Part shown: positions 11,795-23,590 of the stretch, in pieces
Layout of the letters: every line of letters starts with the position of its first letter
How positions within the stretch are numbered: the first letter of the stretch is position 1
Assembly: GCF_000315625.1 (NCBI RefSeq)
Contig: NW_005434555.1
Span: 110,225-174,224, forward strand
DNA: 64,000 nt
Source of the DNA: Guillardia theta CCMP2712
Lineage: Eukaryota; Cryptophyceae; Pyrenomonadales; Geminigeraceae
Direction of reading: 5' to 3'
Translations under genes and position numbers: made by a program
The notes under the pieces: model-generated
What the model saw: only the letters and a program-made list of their open reading frames with translations
Databases searched by the model: none
Told to the model about the DNA's origin: nothing

Positions 11795-12191
11795 GGAAAT
11801 GTCATGCCCCGTCTTTGTTCTGTTTCAACATCGGCAGTTTGATTGTGATTGCTATATTTGAGACCAGCATTCCATATCAAAAGGGCCTGCAAGTTGAAAA
11901 CAGTTAAGAGTGCAGCAAGTAATATAAAGTTACAACTAGAAATTGTCCTGCCACTGGTTACTCCCTGCTCATCTATCCAGATTTTCATGTTTTGCTAAGA
12001 TATGCTACTCTTTCCTCTCTCCTTTGAATCCTTTACCATTGATACCTCACCATCCTATCTATCCCATTCCAGCCTTTTCCCCATCCATTTTCCCCATCCA
12101 TTTCCCCCATCCATTTTCCCCATCCATTTTCCCCACCCCTCCTCGTTGGCAAAAATATTTGTACCCACCTTTTTTGAGTAAATCTTTACCG

Positions 12192-12421
12192 CCTCAGCTC
12201 CTTCCGATCCTCCCCCCTCAGCTCCTTCCGATCCTCCCCCCTCAGCTCCTTCCGATCCTCCCCCCTCAGCTCCTTCCGATCCTCCCGCCTCAGCTCCTTC
12301 CGATCCTCCCGCCTCAGCTCCTTCCGATCCTCCCGCCTCAGCTTCTTCCGATCCTCCCGCCTCAGCTCCTTCCGATCCTCCCGCCTCAGCTCCTTCCGAT
12401 CCTCCCCCCTCAGCTCCTTCC
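12192..12421. repeat. 24-bp minisatellite reading as an 8-residue repeat
   Basis: Nine to ten tandem copies of a 24-bp unit 'ctcagctccttccgatcctc' plus four bases. Because 24 is a multiple of three, both strands stay open. On the minus strand it reads RKELRRED repeated, and the frame just upstream (12680-12600) reads 'VLHAWKREERREHRRE', a charged helix of like character, so it may be part of a minus-strand exon. On the plus strand it gives a less protein-like LPPQLLPI repeat. A gene could not be assembled. Confidence 0.85.
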
Positions 12422-13122
12422 TCCGGGCCCTCTCCTGCCCCTCAGCGTCCTGCTTCGTGTCCATCCCTGCACCTGTTTCTTCCTCCGGGCCTGCCCCTGG
12501 CCTGCGGCCCCCTCAGTCCTGTCCTTGACAACACTTGGCAACCAGCTCCTTCGCTCCTCTTCCGCTCCTCCTCCGTTCCTCTTCCGCAAATCATTTATGC
12601 TCTCTGCCTGGTATTTGTCTCCCTCCTGTGCTCTCTCCGCTCCTCCCTCTTCCATGCATGGAGCACTTCGTTCTTTGCATCCAGACGTGTAATGGGTCCA
12701 GCTTGCTTCGTTTGGAGAGGTCGCAGGAGAAAACGAAAATGGATGGATAGTGACGAGGCCGGATAGAATCCTACTATATTCTACTCTCTACCCTCACATC
12801 TCACTTGAATCCTCTGTTTTCCCATATCGACAGAAATTAGCACAACGTTTTAGCGTAAGAGGAGCGAAATATGTTTACATGAGAAAGATAAGATACAAAA
12901 ATGAAGTTTCCTCGAGCATGTGTTCACCACAAAATCCGAACTGACATTTCATAACCAGTCTGTGTGTTTGTATGACAGCTGAAGTTTCTGGACAGCTCAA
13001 AGGACTTGTTATGGTCTTCGAATCGTGTTGTCATCTCTTTCGAGTTCATTCACATTAGTTAGTACGATTGGTTTACATCCTCCCGCCTCGTCAGACTCTT
13101 GTCTGTTGTTTTGTCATCCATT
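12422..13122. other. Gene-poor stretch, possible charged exon at its left end
   Basis: Apart from the charged minus-strand reading near 12600-12680, nothing convincing is present. From about 12750 the sequence is less GC-rich, as seen in 3' flanks; it precedes the stop codon of the coiled-coil gene at 13123. Confidence 0.4.
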
Positions 13123-16100
13123 TCAATTCTCCTCCTCAGTATCCTCAGGGCTGATCCGATGCAGCAAACGTTTAAGCTGAGCACGCGTCAATCGATGGAG
13201 AAAAGCGTATCAAGAGGAGGGAGGGAGAGGTGGGGGAGAAGGAGGAAGGGAGGGGAAGGAGAGAGAAAGAGAGGTGGGGAGGAGTTGGAGGAGAGAGGGA
13301 GGGGTGGGGAGGAGTTGGAGGAGAGAGGGGAGGGAGGCAGGGAAGGGATGAGGAGGAGACTCACTGAATCAAGGTTTTGCGGGCTGTCGATGTACATGTG
13401 TAGAACCGCACGGACATGAGCGAGGATGGCGTCAAGAGAAGCACACTCCTCCTCTGAGCGCTGTAGGGACCAGTCAGAAAGGACTTCCTCCTCCTCCTCC
13501 TCCTCCTACCTGCAAGTTGTGACGAAGGGCAGCGAGCTTCTTCTCTGCCTTCTCTCGCATCCTCTCCTCCGCTGCTTCAGCCTGCATGCCAGTCTCATCC
13601 AAAGTTCCACTCCTCCTCCTCCTCCTCTTACCTGACCCCGTCGGATGTTGCTATCTTCCAGCTCAGCTCGCAAGCTATCTCGCTCAGGGCGCAGCTTCTC
13701 GTTCTCCTCCTGTAGTTTCTGACGCTCCTCCGACACTGTGGCCAGTTGCATGCTCGAGCTCTCCGCCTCCGTCCTCAGCGCCTCCGCCTCCTCCTTCAGC
13801 TGCATCCACTCCCTGCTCTTCGCCTCGACCTCCTCCTCCAAGTCCTTCTGAGACTTCTCCAGCGCATCGATGGTCTTCATGCACTCCTCCTGCGTCCTCC
13901 TGAGCTCTGTCACCTCTTCCTGCAGCAGCGACGCCCGAGCCTCGCTGTCCTGCAGCTGCTGCGACCTCCTCTCCTCCTCCTCCAGCAGCTTTGCCACCTG
14001 CTCCTTCAGCTCGTCACGGCGCGAGGAGAAGCTCGTCAGGAGGCTCTCGACGGAGCAGGCGAGCCCGACGAGCAGGGCGCGAAGTTCGTGGGACGTCTTC
14101 GTCTCCGCCAGCTGTTGCTCGTACGAGTCTTCCCGCCAGTGCTGCCGCAGCTCGGGGTCGATCATGTCCGTCTCCTCCTCCTCTCCCGCAACCTCCACAG
14201 CCACACGCGTCAGCCGCACGATGCCGCATGCTGCCGCCATCTTCGCCGCCATCTCCTTCCTCTCAGCCTCCTCCACCTGCTCCTGCGCTGCCTCCACCTG
14301 CTCCTGCGCCTGCGCCAGCGACTTGGTGAGCTCGTCGAGCGCCTCCTGTGTCGCGCTCCTCTCGGAGTCGTTGAATGCCTCTGCATCCTCCATCGCTGTC
14401 TGCAGCTTCTTGAGCTCGGCCTCCTGCTTGGCCGCCTCCTCCTCTAGCTCCCTGCACCGATCCTCCTTCGCCTGCATCGCTGCCATGGTGTCGCTGAACA
14501 CAAGGTCGTTCTGCTTCGTCGCCTCCTCCAGCTCTATCACCCTCGCTCTCAGCTCCCCCAGCTCCGTCTCTTTCTTTTCCAGCTGAGCCAGGGCTGCCTC
14601 CGCCTCCACCTTGTCCAGGGTCGCCGCCAGGGCCTGCTGGACCTCCTGCTGGGCCGCGCGAGCCTCCAGCTCCTCGACCGACTGAGCCAGCCCGTCTCTC
14701 TCCTCCTCCGCCGCCGTCAGCATCATTTTCAGCTCCTCCTCGCGCTCTGCTGCTTCCTCGCGCAGCCTGGAGAGCTCCTCCTTCATCTCAGCCGCGTGCT
14801 TCTCTCGAAGCTTTTCTTCAACCTCCTCCATCTCCGCACGGAACTGCGTCACGATCAGCCCCACTCCTCGTCCCTCCTTCCCCTCCCCTCCCTTACCTTT
14901 GCGATCATCTTCTGCTCGTTCTCTTCCAGCTGCTGCGCGTACTCGCCCTGCGCTTGCAGCTCCTCGACCAGCTCGAGGTACTTGTCATGCAGCTGGGTTG
15001 CAGGTCAGCAACAGCTGGGAGGGTGCGGGGCTCGCATCACCTCCTTCCTCTCCTCAAGAGCTCGGGTCTTCATCCTCACGAGCTTCGTCATGTCCCTCTG
15101 CATCCTCCTCGTCTGTCGCGACCACTTCGCCACTTTTGCCTCCTGCTCATCGAACCCTCGTCATCTCCTCCATCCTTCTTCCTCCGCCTCCTCCTTCACA
15201 CACCGCCTCAAGCTTGATGGCCTTTGCCTGCTCGACAATCTCGAGCATGTCCCGGGAGTTCACCTCCAGCTGGTCGACCTGCTGGGCTTGCAGGGTTCGC
15301 ATCTCCACCACTTGCCGTGCGTAGGTGACCCACTTGCTCACAAGCGTCTCGAGCTGCAAGTGAAGTCAAGAGGTAGTGGAGGGAGGGAGAGTGGAAGTAG
15401 AGGAGGAGAGGGAGGAGAGGAAGGAGGAGGAGAGGGAGAAGAGGGAGGAGGAGGACCTGGGAGGCCTTCTGTACGGCTTCTTTGTATCGCTCCTCGTAGT
15501 CTCCAGCCTTGAACTTGTCGCTCATCTCTTGCATCTCCTTCTTGTGCCGCTTGTACATGATCCGCATGTCGTTCTCAGCATTCTGCCGTTGAACGATCAG
15601 CAAAGAAAGAGGAGGAGAGGAGAGGAGGGGGAGGAGCTTCACCTTGGTGGCTAGGATCTGCTCGTCAAGTTGCTTCTTGAGTGACGCCATGGAGTTCTCG
15701 TGCAGTCGCTTCACCTCCTCAGCTTCGCTCAGGTGCTGCTTGGCGGCTTCAAGCTCCTGCTGTACAGCCATCCCTGCTGCATGCCCAGCTTCCTCCAGGT
15801 TTTTGACCTGAGGGATCCAGAGAATCAAATGGACGGCCCCTCCTCCTCCTCCTCCTCCTCCTCCTCAATAAGTCCTTCCTCCGTTCTCTCGCCCTCTGCC
15901 TTCTCCCGATCATCCTCTTACCTGCTGCTTCATAGAATCATTCTCAAGCTGCAGGGCTCGTAGCTCCTTGGACAGCAACTCGAGCTTGTCCGAGAGCGCG
16001 TCGCTCCTGCGCCTCTCCTCGTCCAAGTCCTTGATCCTCTCCTGCAGCGCGATCTCGCAGCTTTGCGCGTACTCTTGCTTGACGAGTCAGAGTGGAAAGA

Positions 16101-17188
16101 ACCATCAACGCTTCTCACCTTTCCTCTCCTCCCGCTCTCGCTTGCTGGCATCCAGCTCCTGTCGAAGAAGGTCGTTCCTGATGATCAGGCTCTCTGCTCT
16201 CTCCTGCAGAGCCGAGGGAGACAGCTGCTCTATCTCTGCTATCACTCTGCTGGGTGTCTTGTGGAGGTTGCGGCCTACAACTCGTTCAACAACAAGAAAG
16301 TCAAGTGCAGGGGGGAGAAAGATACATGGTTCCAAAGCAGGAGGGAAGGTGCAAAGAGAAGAATGGAAGAGAGGAGGAGAAATTCTCACCAGGGGTGCGG
16401 GAAGGAGTCTTGAAGACGGAGAAATTCTCGGTGCTCCTGTTGTCCACGCAGCCGCCTTGGTTCCAGTTGCTGGCCCAGAGTTTCTTGACAATCTCCTCCA
16501 ACTTCACGATCTCTTCCATGGACTTGTGGACTGCAAACTCGATCCTCTCATTCTCGAGCCTGGAGGACGACTCTGCTGGGCCAGAGCTCGCCGGCCTTGC
16601 CAGCCCTCTTGACTCTCCTTCAAGCAGCTCCAGCTTCTCCAACAGCTGGTTGTATTCGGACTTGAGCTCTAGGTATTCACTCTCCTGACGGTTCAAGAGC
16701 TCGCTCTGGGCCTTCACTTTGGCACGGAGATCGTCACGATCAGCTTGAGAATCTCTCAGCTCCTGTTGCATCGCATTCATCCGATTCTCCTTCTCCTGCA
16801 TCGTTGACTTTTGCTCCTCAAGCTGAGCCGTCACCTGCTTCAACATGGTGCACTTCCTCTCGTAAGTCTTGAACAGCTCAGATCCCTCTGTCTGCAGGCT
16901 CTCATACGAGTTCTTCCACTCTGATGACTCCTCTGCTGTGTTGATCAGCTCGACCTTGAGCTGCTTGTTGTGCTCATGAAGCTCGTCATATGCTTTCCTC
17001 AGCTCCTCGTAATCATCCAGAACTTCATTCAGCTTGTTTGACAGGAACTCCTTCTCAGAGCTCATATCCTCTAACTTCTTAGTGACACTCTCGTCTTCTT
17101 TCGCATGGTTGCTGCGCTTTGCTATCGGTTCGCTCGCCGGTTTGTTGTGGTCGAGTGCTTGAAGAGCAGGTCGCACGTTCTCGCTCAT
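13123..17188 (-). CDS. Long coiled-coil protein
   Basis: The start ATG at 17188 opens a 265-residue exon to about 16392. Further exons lie near 16275-16122, 16080-15923, 15800-15640, 15590-15475, 15360-15200, 15150-14900, 14864-13633 and 13590-13511. The last two end 'MYIDSPQNLDS' (donor at about 13364) and 'LLHRISPEDTEEEN' with TGA at 13125-13123. Nearly the whole product is heptad-rich helix full of E, K, Q, L and A ('EVTELRRTQEECMKTIDALE' style), with no globular domain visible except a loose linker around 'SRTPG' near residue 265. This fits a structural rod, golgin-like or cytoskeleton-associated. Coiled coils resemble one another by composition, so no family is named. Many introns are 50-80 nt and contain CTC/GAG runs. 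Confidence 0.75.
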
Positions 17189-17671
17189 GCTGTCCTAGAG
17201 CACAGTTCACTGTGCAAGGATGATGATGAAGGTGCTTCAAGGAGGACAGGGGGAACTCAAGGCAGCAGCTAAGGGCGGCGAGCAGCGACAACAGACAAGC
17301 GCGAAGACGACTAGGGGGCGATTGGGCAAGGAAGGGAACACGCGGACCCTGAGGCACAAAACTGGGGGTAGGGTAGTCTGCATCGGTACCCAGATTGAGA
17401 TAACCCTACCTATAAAAGACCTTACCATGTCATATGAAAGTAGGGGTTAGTTCAAACCCACCAGGTTCGAATAAGGGTAGGGTAGGCTCAAACAGAGGGG
17501 TAGGTCTCCTGAGGCGTGTTAATAAATGCCGTTCGAATTTTGAAAAACCGTAAATCGGTTCAAATCGATTTCTGATCGATTTAATTCCACGAGCCCACAT
17601 CGATTCAAATCATTCACAAGAATCGATTTGAATCGAGTTGCGCAACAAACTCCAGGATCTTTCTCTATGCC
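17189..17671. promoter_or_regulatory. Divergent promoter region with TATAAAAG and GGGGTAG words
   Basis: This lies between the coiled-coil gene (minus, start 17188) and the J-protein gene (plus, start 17672). It contains TATAAAAG at 17411-17418, several 'ggggtag' or 'accctac' words between 17360 and 17510, and from 17530 to 17640 a set of related palindromic pieces around 'aaatcgatt' and 'gattcaaatc'. The TATA word is about 255 bp upstream of the plus start and 225 bp upstream of the minus start, so its use is open. Confidence 0.4.
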
Positions 17672-18650
17672 ATGCTCGCGGTCCGAGCAGTGCGAGGAGG
17701 AGGGGGAGGAGAAGTACGGCGCTTCTGCTGCTCTTTCCCTGCTCTAAGAGATGTAAGAATGGTCGACTCAAGTCCTCTGGGCAGAGGCCTGTGCTCCTCG
17801 TCTCAGAGCCACGTCTTCACATGTAATGCTGTAGTTGCGCCTGTTTTGTCGGGTACATTTACTGACCCTGTTTGACCGCTGTAGCCACATGCCCGTACCG
17901 CATACTTGGCGTGAACAACACGGCGGAGCTATCTGAGATCAAGAGCGCATACCTCTCGCAGGTTCCAGCTCTTCTCTCTTCTCTCGTAACGATGCTCAGG
18001 GCCCTGTTGCAGGTGAGGAAAGTACATCCAGACATGAATCAAGATGACCCGCAGGCTTGCATGAAGTTCGCCAAGGTAAACTTGCTATGAAATGGCCCAA
18101 CAACTAGGAGCGATGCGATGAGAGCGCTCATGACGACACCGTAGGTCCACTCCGCGTACGAGCTTCTCAACAACCAAGAGAAAAGTGAGCTCGGACGGTT
18201 GTTGCCGCTCTCCGACGCCACTGATGCATGTCAGGGCTGAGATACGATCACGGACTCATCGACGTTCATGGTGATCCTCTTGCCTCCTCCTGAGCTCTCC
18301 TCCTCTGACGCGAGCAGGACGGGATGTGCCGCAGGCCTTGAACCCCGACAACGTCCAAGAGATGCTGTGGCGGCAGGTGCGGCCCTCCCTCCCATGAGCA
18401 GCGAACCGGTGACGAGAGAGCTCAGGTCATGTGGGAAGGACGAGGAAGCATCAAGGAGTTCGGTAGCTGCCATCCTGCTTGTTGATCGAGTGACGGAGGT
18501 TGGGCAGGGATGGTTCTGCTGTTCCTGACTGTCGTCGTGGGGATCGATGAATTGTCAAGGACGGACTTGCGCTCGGCTGTGAGCGCCAACGATGATAGCG
18601 AAGCGTCGGAGGTGGCAGGAATGTCGAGGAGCGAGCCAGAGTTTGTATAG
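17672..18650 (+). CDS. J-domain protein with C-terminal membrane anchor
   Basis: Eight small exons join in phase: 17672-17822, 17885-17961, 18013-18075, 18145-18184, 18235-18263, 18335-18376, 18426-18462 and 18508-18650. The J domain reads 'CPYRILGVNNTAELSEIKSA', then 'VRKVHPDMNQDDP' with the HPD tripeptide that stimulates Hsp70 ATPase, then 'HSAYELLNNQEKRLRYDHG'. The last exon has one hydrophobic helix 'GMVLLFLTVVVGI' and an acidic Ser-rich tail. The N-terminus ('RAVRG...RRFCCSFPALRD..RGLCSSS') is Arg/Ser-rich without acid at first, like a mitochondrial presequence. It is therefore probably an organellar, membrane-tethered co-chaperone without zinc-finger or substrate domains (type III). The fifth donor (GTTCAT at 18264) is weak; an alternative ends the protein at 18293 after 'HGDPLASS'. 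Confidence 0.8.
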
Positions 18651-19494
18651 TTCATGTAGTGTACACGCCTGTTCATAAATCTCCTTGCAATCAGGAGGAA
18701 TGCCACCCCCCAGCCCCCTCCTCCCCCGCTCCCTTGTCTCCCATGGCTGCATATTCCTCCTCCCCCCTCTCTAGCTCTGCTGCTCCTTGCTCCGCTCCTC
18801 TCACAAGGAAGGGCCTCCCTTAGAAGGCCATAGAGGACCCGGACGAAGCGCAGCGTTAGCCCATCGCGTCCGCACAACGTGGAGGATGGGTGGGATCGCC
18901 TATCAGCCGATAAGTTTTCCCCCTTTCTTCCTCTCCATCACACGTCCTGCAGCCCCCAACCCCTCCCCCTCCTACTCACCTGCGATGCTTGCGGTCGCCA
19001 ACGATCGCTGCTATCGATGTGCGACTGCGGTAAAAGGCGTTAACCTGAACAAGGACCCTGCGAGGGGGAGGGAAGAGAAACCTTGATCTGCATGGGCAGA
19101 CGACCGTACTCGAGCCAAAGGCACCTGATGTGCCAAGTCACGGCAAGCAGGGAGCAACACGGATCAACCTTCCGCTGACTTCCAGGGGCTGCTGACAAAC
19201 TTTGCATATGACTGAATCTGTGAAAAGCGGATCCAGTGAGGGGGGTGGGGAGGAGACAGTGTGTCTTGAGGAGAAGGTTTAGAATGAGGAGAAAGACAAG
19301 GAAGCGGTCGTGGTAGTGGAGGGGAGGAGGATGCGAGAGTGGACGAAGAGGGATATGACGAGGACATGAACAGGGGGAAGCGGAGGAGTTGGTTTAGGAG
19401 GGGAGGTGGAGGAGGAAAAGCTCACCAGGATCGTTGACTGCGCACAGACAGCTGGCTTGAAAGTTAGCGATGTCTTCCAGCAAGGGGGATGAGC
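18651..19494. other. Convergent spacer; possible extra 3' exons of the MINDY gene
   Basis: Mostly GA- or CT-rich low-complexity sequence. On the minus strand a GTGAGC donor overlaps the proposed stop at 19497, a GTGAGC donor lies at about 19427, and one frame near 19200 reads 'ICKVCQQPLEVSGRLIRVAPC', which looks like half a zinc-binding module. The deubiquitinase gene may therefore continue to about 19100. I could not close the frames. Confidence 0.35.
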
Positions 19495-22400
19495 TCACTT
19501 AAAGTAGTCTTGCTCAGACATGGAGCTCTGCGAGCAGCGGAGGGAGCAGCCTCGGCATCGCCATTTCTCGTCTTCACTCTGCCTCACAAGCTCACACAGC
19601 AGCCACTGGAACAGCCTTACTAGTTGCCTGCCGCACGGTAGAGAGGGGAAGGTAGTGCGCGTCATCAGCTACACGCCTGCAGGCTCAACTTGACGAGCAG
19701 CAAGGGGCACCTCTCCTCCCTCACCTGCTGACGATCTGTGGGAGCATCCCTGGAGCTTTGAAAAGTTTGAGACAGCAGCAGACCAAGGAGAGGAGAGACG
19801 AAGACAACAAAAGAGGTAACTACGAGGAGGAGGAGGAGGAGGAGGAGGAGGAGAAAGTACCTATCCTAATCACATGCTTGTCCGTAGGGACGATTATGTC
19901 AGGAAGATGTTTCTTGCTGTCATAGTACATCGCAGAGAAGAGAACATTGGCCTCCGTCTGTCAACCGCCTGTGAGAATCTCCCTCCCCATCTTCCACCCT
20001 CCCCCTCCTCATTCCTCAACCCCCCTCCAGCCTTTTTCCCTCCTAATCGTCTCCCTCTCCGTCCCCTCCTCCTCTTGATCCCTCTCCACTCCAGCCCCTC
20101 TCAGTCCTCCTCGCCCCTGTGTTCCTCCTCACCCTTGCTCCTCTTCCTCCAGCTCCTCCTCATCCCCTTACCTGCGGGTCCAGAGCTATCTCGAACTCGG
20201 TGGAGTGGCCGTCCGAGAACTCCCTCTTGTTCGTTACATGGAAACCTCCTTTTACCTGCAGCGAGATCAGAGCCCTGAGGCGGAATGGTTCAGTCCCACC
20301 TCGACCGTCTCCAGCGAAGGAGGGATCGGATACTGCCAAGTCGCTCAGTGCAGATGGGAGGAGGGGATAGAGAAGGGAGGAGGGCAGAGAGGGGGGAGAT
20401 GGGTGGGAGCAGGGAGATCGGAGGAGGGAGAAAGGAGGAATCAGAGGGAGGAGGCAAATCAGGGTGAGGGAGGAAGGAGAATGGAGAGGCAGCAGGGAGA
20501 CGCGGGGAGGGAGAACGAGGACGGAGGGAGAACGAGGAAGACGGGAGAAGTGAGGGGGGAGACGGGGAGAGGAGGAGGAGGAAGAGGGAAGGAGGGAGGA
20601 GGGAGAGGAAGGATGATGAGCACCATGGGGACGGCGGAGCAGCACAAGAGGAGCTCAAAGTTATCCGTAAGCTCACTGATGTCCTTGCCCAACGGTCTCC
20701 ACTCGCCTGATGGGTCAAACGTCAAACTTGCCTTGCTGGGAAAAGATACAAACTCACTGCTCGGGTTTCTCCTCCAGTGAACAGACTGCACAGTGTCCTC
20801 GTTGCCGATCATAAACTGAAGGGTCTGCAACGTGTCAACTCTCCTTCTCGCTCCTCTTCCACTCCTCGTCCTCCTCATCTATCGCCCTCACCTTCACCAT
20901 GTCGGAGGTGTCATGAGCACGCAGCAATCTTGGCCCAGCGTTGATCAGGTCCAGCCCGTTGGGTCCGCTCTTGGACGTCTGAATCAGCACAGAGCCGACC
21001 TTGACCTCGCGCTTGTCAAACAGCTCGCCTTGTCCCCAAGGTACCTGGTCACACATGCTCACTATCCAAGCTTCCTCCTCCTGTCCACTTCTCACATCGA
21101 TCTCCTTCGGTACACCCTCTGGCGTAGAAGAGTGATCCAAGCTCCACTTTCTGAAGCACAGTCAACCACAACCCGCCTCACTGCCAGGCTGTCGGCAGAC
21201 ACAAGTTACCTCCTCGAGTCCATATCGTCGATTGGGTTTCCATCCTGATCGAAGCTGAAAGACATGAAGAGCTTCGACAGCCTTGGGCCCTGCGGCAGAC
21301 ATTACGCGCTTCCATGCTGATAAAACTTGCGTACAGAAGGAGGAAGTCCATTGTAGTGCTCCAACACAAACTCTCCTGCCATCCCTCCTGTTCTCCGTCG
21401 TCAATCTCTGACATCTCTTGACTTCTGCCAACACTCACCGCTAGGGACTCTCCTGTGTTTCCTTATCTTCACGCTGTCCTGGTCCTCCTTTTGGGAGGGC
21501 TCAGGCAAGCGCAGCAGCCCCTTGCTTCTCGCTATGAGCACGGTGTAGTGACTCCCACCATGAACGACCCAGATAGGAACCTGAGAGAAGCAGTGAGAAC
21601 GAGCAGCAGCTTGCAATGGCATGCTCACCTTCGGGGTCTTGTAGTTCGTGCCCACGACGGAGTGATCCTTCCAGTTTGCCGGGGAACTGAGAGGCTTCGA
21701 GTTCTCGGTGTAGGTCAGGAAGCCGATCATACTCTTTGCCTTGGGCTCAAGATCAGGGGTGGCGTGTCCAATGAGCAGGAGGTTGACGAGACTCTGCTCG
21801 CAGAAGAACGCGTCCGATTCCAACACGATTAGCGAGTAGCCATTGGGGTGAGGGTGGCAGCTGCTCGACATAGGCAGCTTACCCTTGTTCCCCGTCTCCT
21901 CCCACACTCTATGGAGCCCATGGGTCAAGACAGCTCCGTAGACCAGCAGCACGACTCCTCCAGGCTTCACAAACATGTCGAGTGAAGACCTCACCAGCTT
22001 CTCCAGCTGATCGTAGGTAGAACATTGAACCACCCGCAAACATCGCCAGTCCAGCAGATCCTTCAGCTGGTCCTCAACAATGACGACCTTGCAACGGGAG
22101 CTCTTGTCGGGCCTTGCACGCCACAGGATGGACGAGATCGCAGTCACAAGGCTTCTCGTTGACACGTCATCCAGAACCTCCCTGTCCAGCTTGTCCCAGT
22201 CCATGCAGTCCACGTTCTCGTCTTCTTGCACGTCTGGCCACACGATACACTTGAGCAGCTCTGCCTGTACAGCTGCGAGAACACCGCAAGGCCCACTGCG
22301 ATGCTGTAGCAGGCCAAACTGAAACCGTCCCCCTCCCCCCATGACCTTGTCGGGGGTCACAAACTCCAGACCCTGCTGGCCCCAGCTTTCGTGTAAATTT

Positions 22401-23590
22401 TGCAAGAGCTGTGGATCTTCGAGGTTGAATCTGGGCCAGACAACAGAGCTGAGCATGACTGCTTCCGATTCTTTGAGGACGCTCTCTACGTTGCCGGTGA
22501 TAGCTCGCTGCAGCAATGCCTTCTCTGGCAACCTCAGCTGAAACCTGTCGTGCCCCATCATCGAGACTTTGCTGTAGATCTCTGTCACTCCATCCTCGGT
22601 GATATCACAGTTGTTGTCAAGGTCAAGCTCCGTCAAAGTCATATTCTGCATCACTGCATCTACGATAGCTGACGCACCTGCGTCACTGATACTGTTGTTG
22701 GTGAGAAGTAGAGTAGTGAGGGTTGTGTTTGTCTTCAAGGATGAGCTGATCATAGTGGCTGCTTCGTCTGTCAAGCCTCCTCTAACACCATCCATTGAGC
22801 ATCTCAAGTCAAGATGTTTGATCGTCTGATTCTGTTTCAATGGATTCAACATGGGGAATATGTCAGAGTCACTGAACTGCAGCTCGATCTTTGTATCTTT
22901 CAAATCTTCATAGATGCCCTCGGAATCATTTCGAACCAAGCTCTCTGCGATCGATTGGATCGAGATGCCTGCTTCTTCATCGAATTCTTGTGACTCAAGC
23001 TTCTCTGTGGCGATCTTGATCGCGTCCTTGGTGACTTTTCGAAGTGACATCGCTGTACGAACCCGCTGCACCCACGCGTCTCGATCCCATTCGGTCTCAC
23101 ACATGAGGTGGATCGTTCGCTGCGTCCATTTGGTGTTTGACACATCCACTTTCAACCCTGCTTGCCCATTCCCTGATGGCGCCGGATAGTCAGGAATATC
23201 AGGAGGCTCTGGGGACGTGGCCTCCTTGGTGGAGCCAGCTCCTCTGATCCGAGGCGGAGACAGCGTTCTATCAAGCAACCCGTTCCACATGCTCCTTGTC
23301 GACCTCGAGTTCGGAGAGTCAGAATGCCTCGGAGAATCAGGACCTAGCTTCGACAACTTGTTCAGCCCATCCATCACCTGGATCTGGAACTCCGTGGGCT
23401 TTGCACCAGCAGACACGCTCATAATGCTGTCCATGTCGAATACTCGTCGAGATTCCGATTCTGGAGTGTGAGAGTACCTCAAACTTGTACCCTCCAGCAC
23501 AAACCAGCGCTTCTGCCACTTCTTTCCCAGCATTCCCTCCGCTTGCTTGTTGAGCCAGCCTTCCCGTCCATTTCCATTCCAAGTGAACAT
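19495..23590 (-). CDS. PH-LRR-MINDY family deubiquitinase with EF-hand-like insert
   Basis: The first exon (23590-21439) encodes, in order, a PH domain ('GWLNKQAEGMLGKKWQKRWF' to 'DRDAWVQRVR', residues about 10-185), an RNI-type leucine-rich stretch ('LTTLLLTNNSISDAGASAIV', about 230-350), and a MINDY-3/4 (FAM188) catalytic core: 'FGLLQHRSGPCGVLAAVQAE' with the Gln and catalytic Cys, then 'VVLLVYGAVLTHGL' and 'IWVVHGGSHYTVLI' with the catalytic His. MINDY enzymes cleave polyubiquitin, often K48-linked. Later exons give 'LEHYNGLPPSVRK', an EF-hand-like 'FDQDGNPIDDMDSRR' as in MINDY-3, two beta-rich segments and a C-terminus 'WRCRGCSLRCSQSS' before TGA at 19497. The exons between 21330 and 19860 keep phase. 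A PH-LRR fusion is not known to me for this family. Confidence 0.85.

Noticed and set aside
11943-12692. Plus-strand frame with LPPQLLPI repeats
   Set aside because: It is explained by the 24-bp repeat; flanks are Pro/Leu/Ser compositional. The minus reading is at least as plausible.
18422-18877. A 151-codon minus-strand frame with apparent hydrophobic part
   Set aside because: It lies over the last J-protein exons, whose splice sites and phases fit well on the plus strand; the minus reading is low-complexity at its start.
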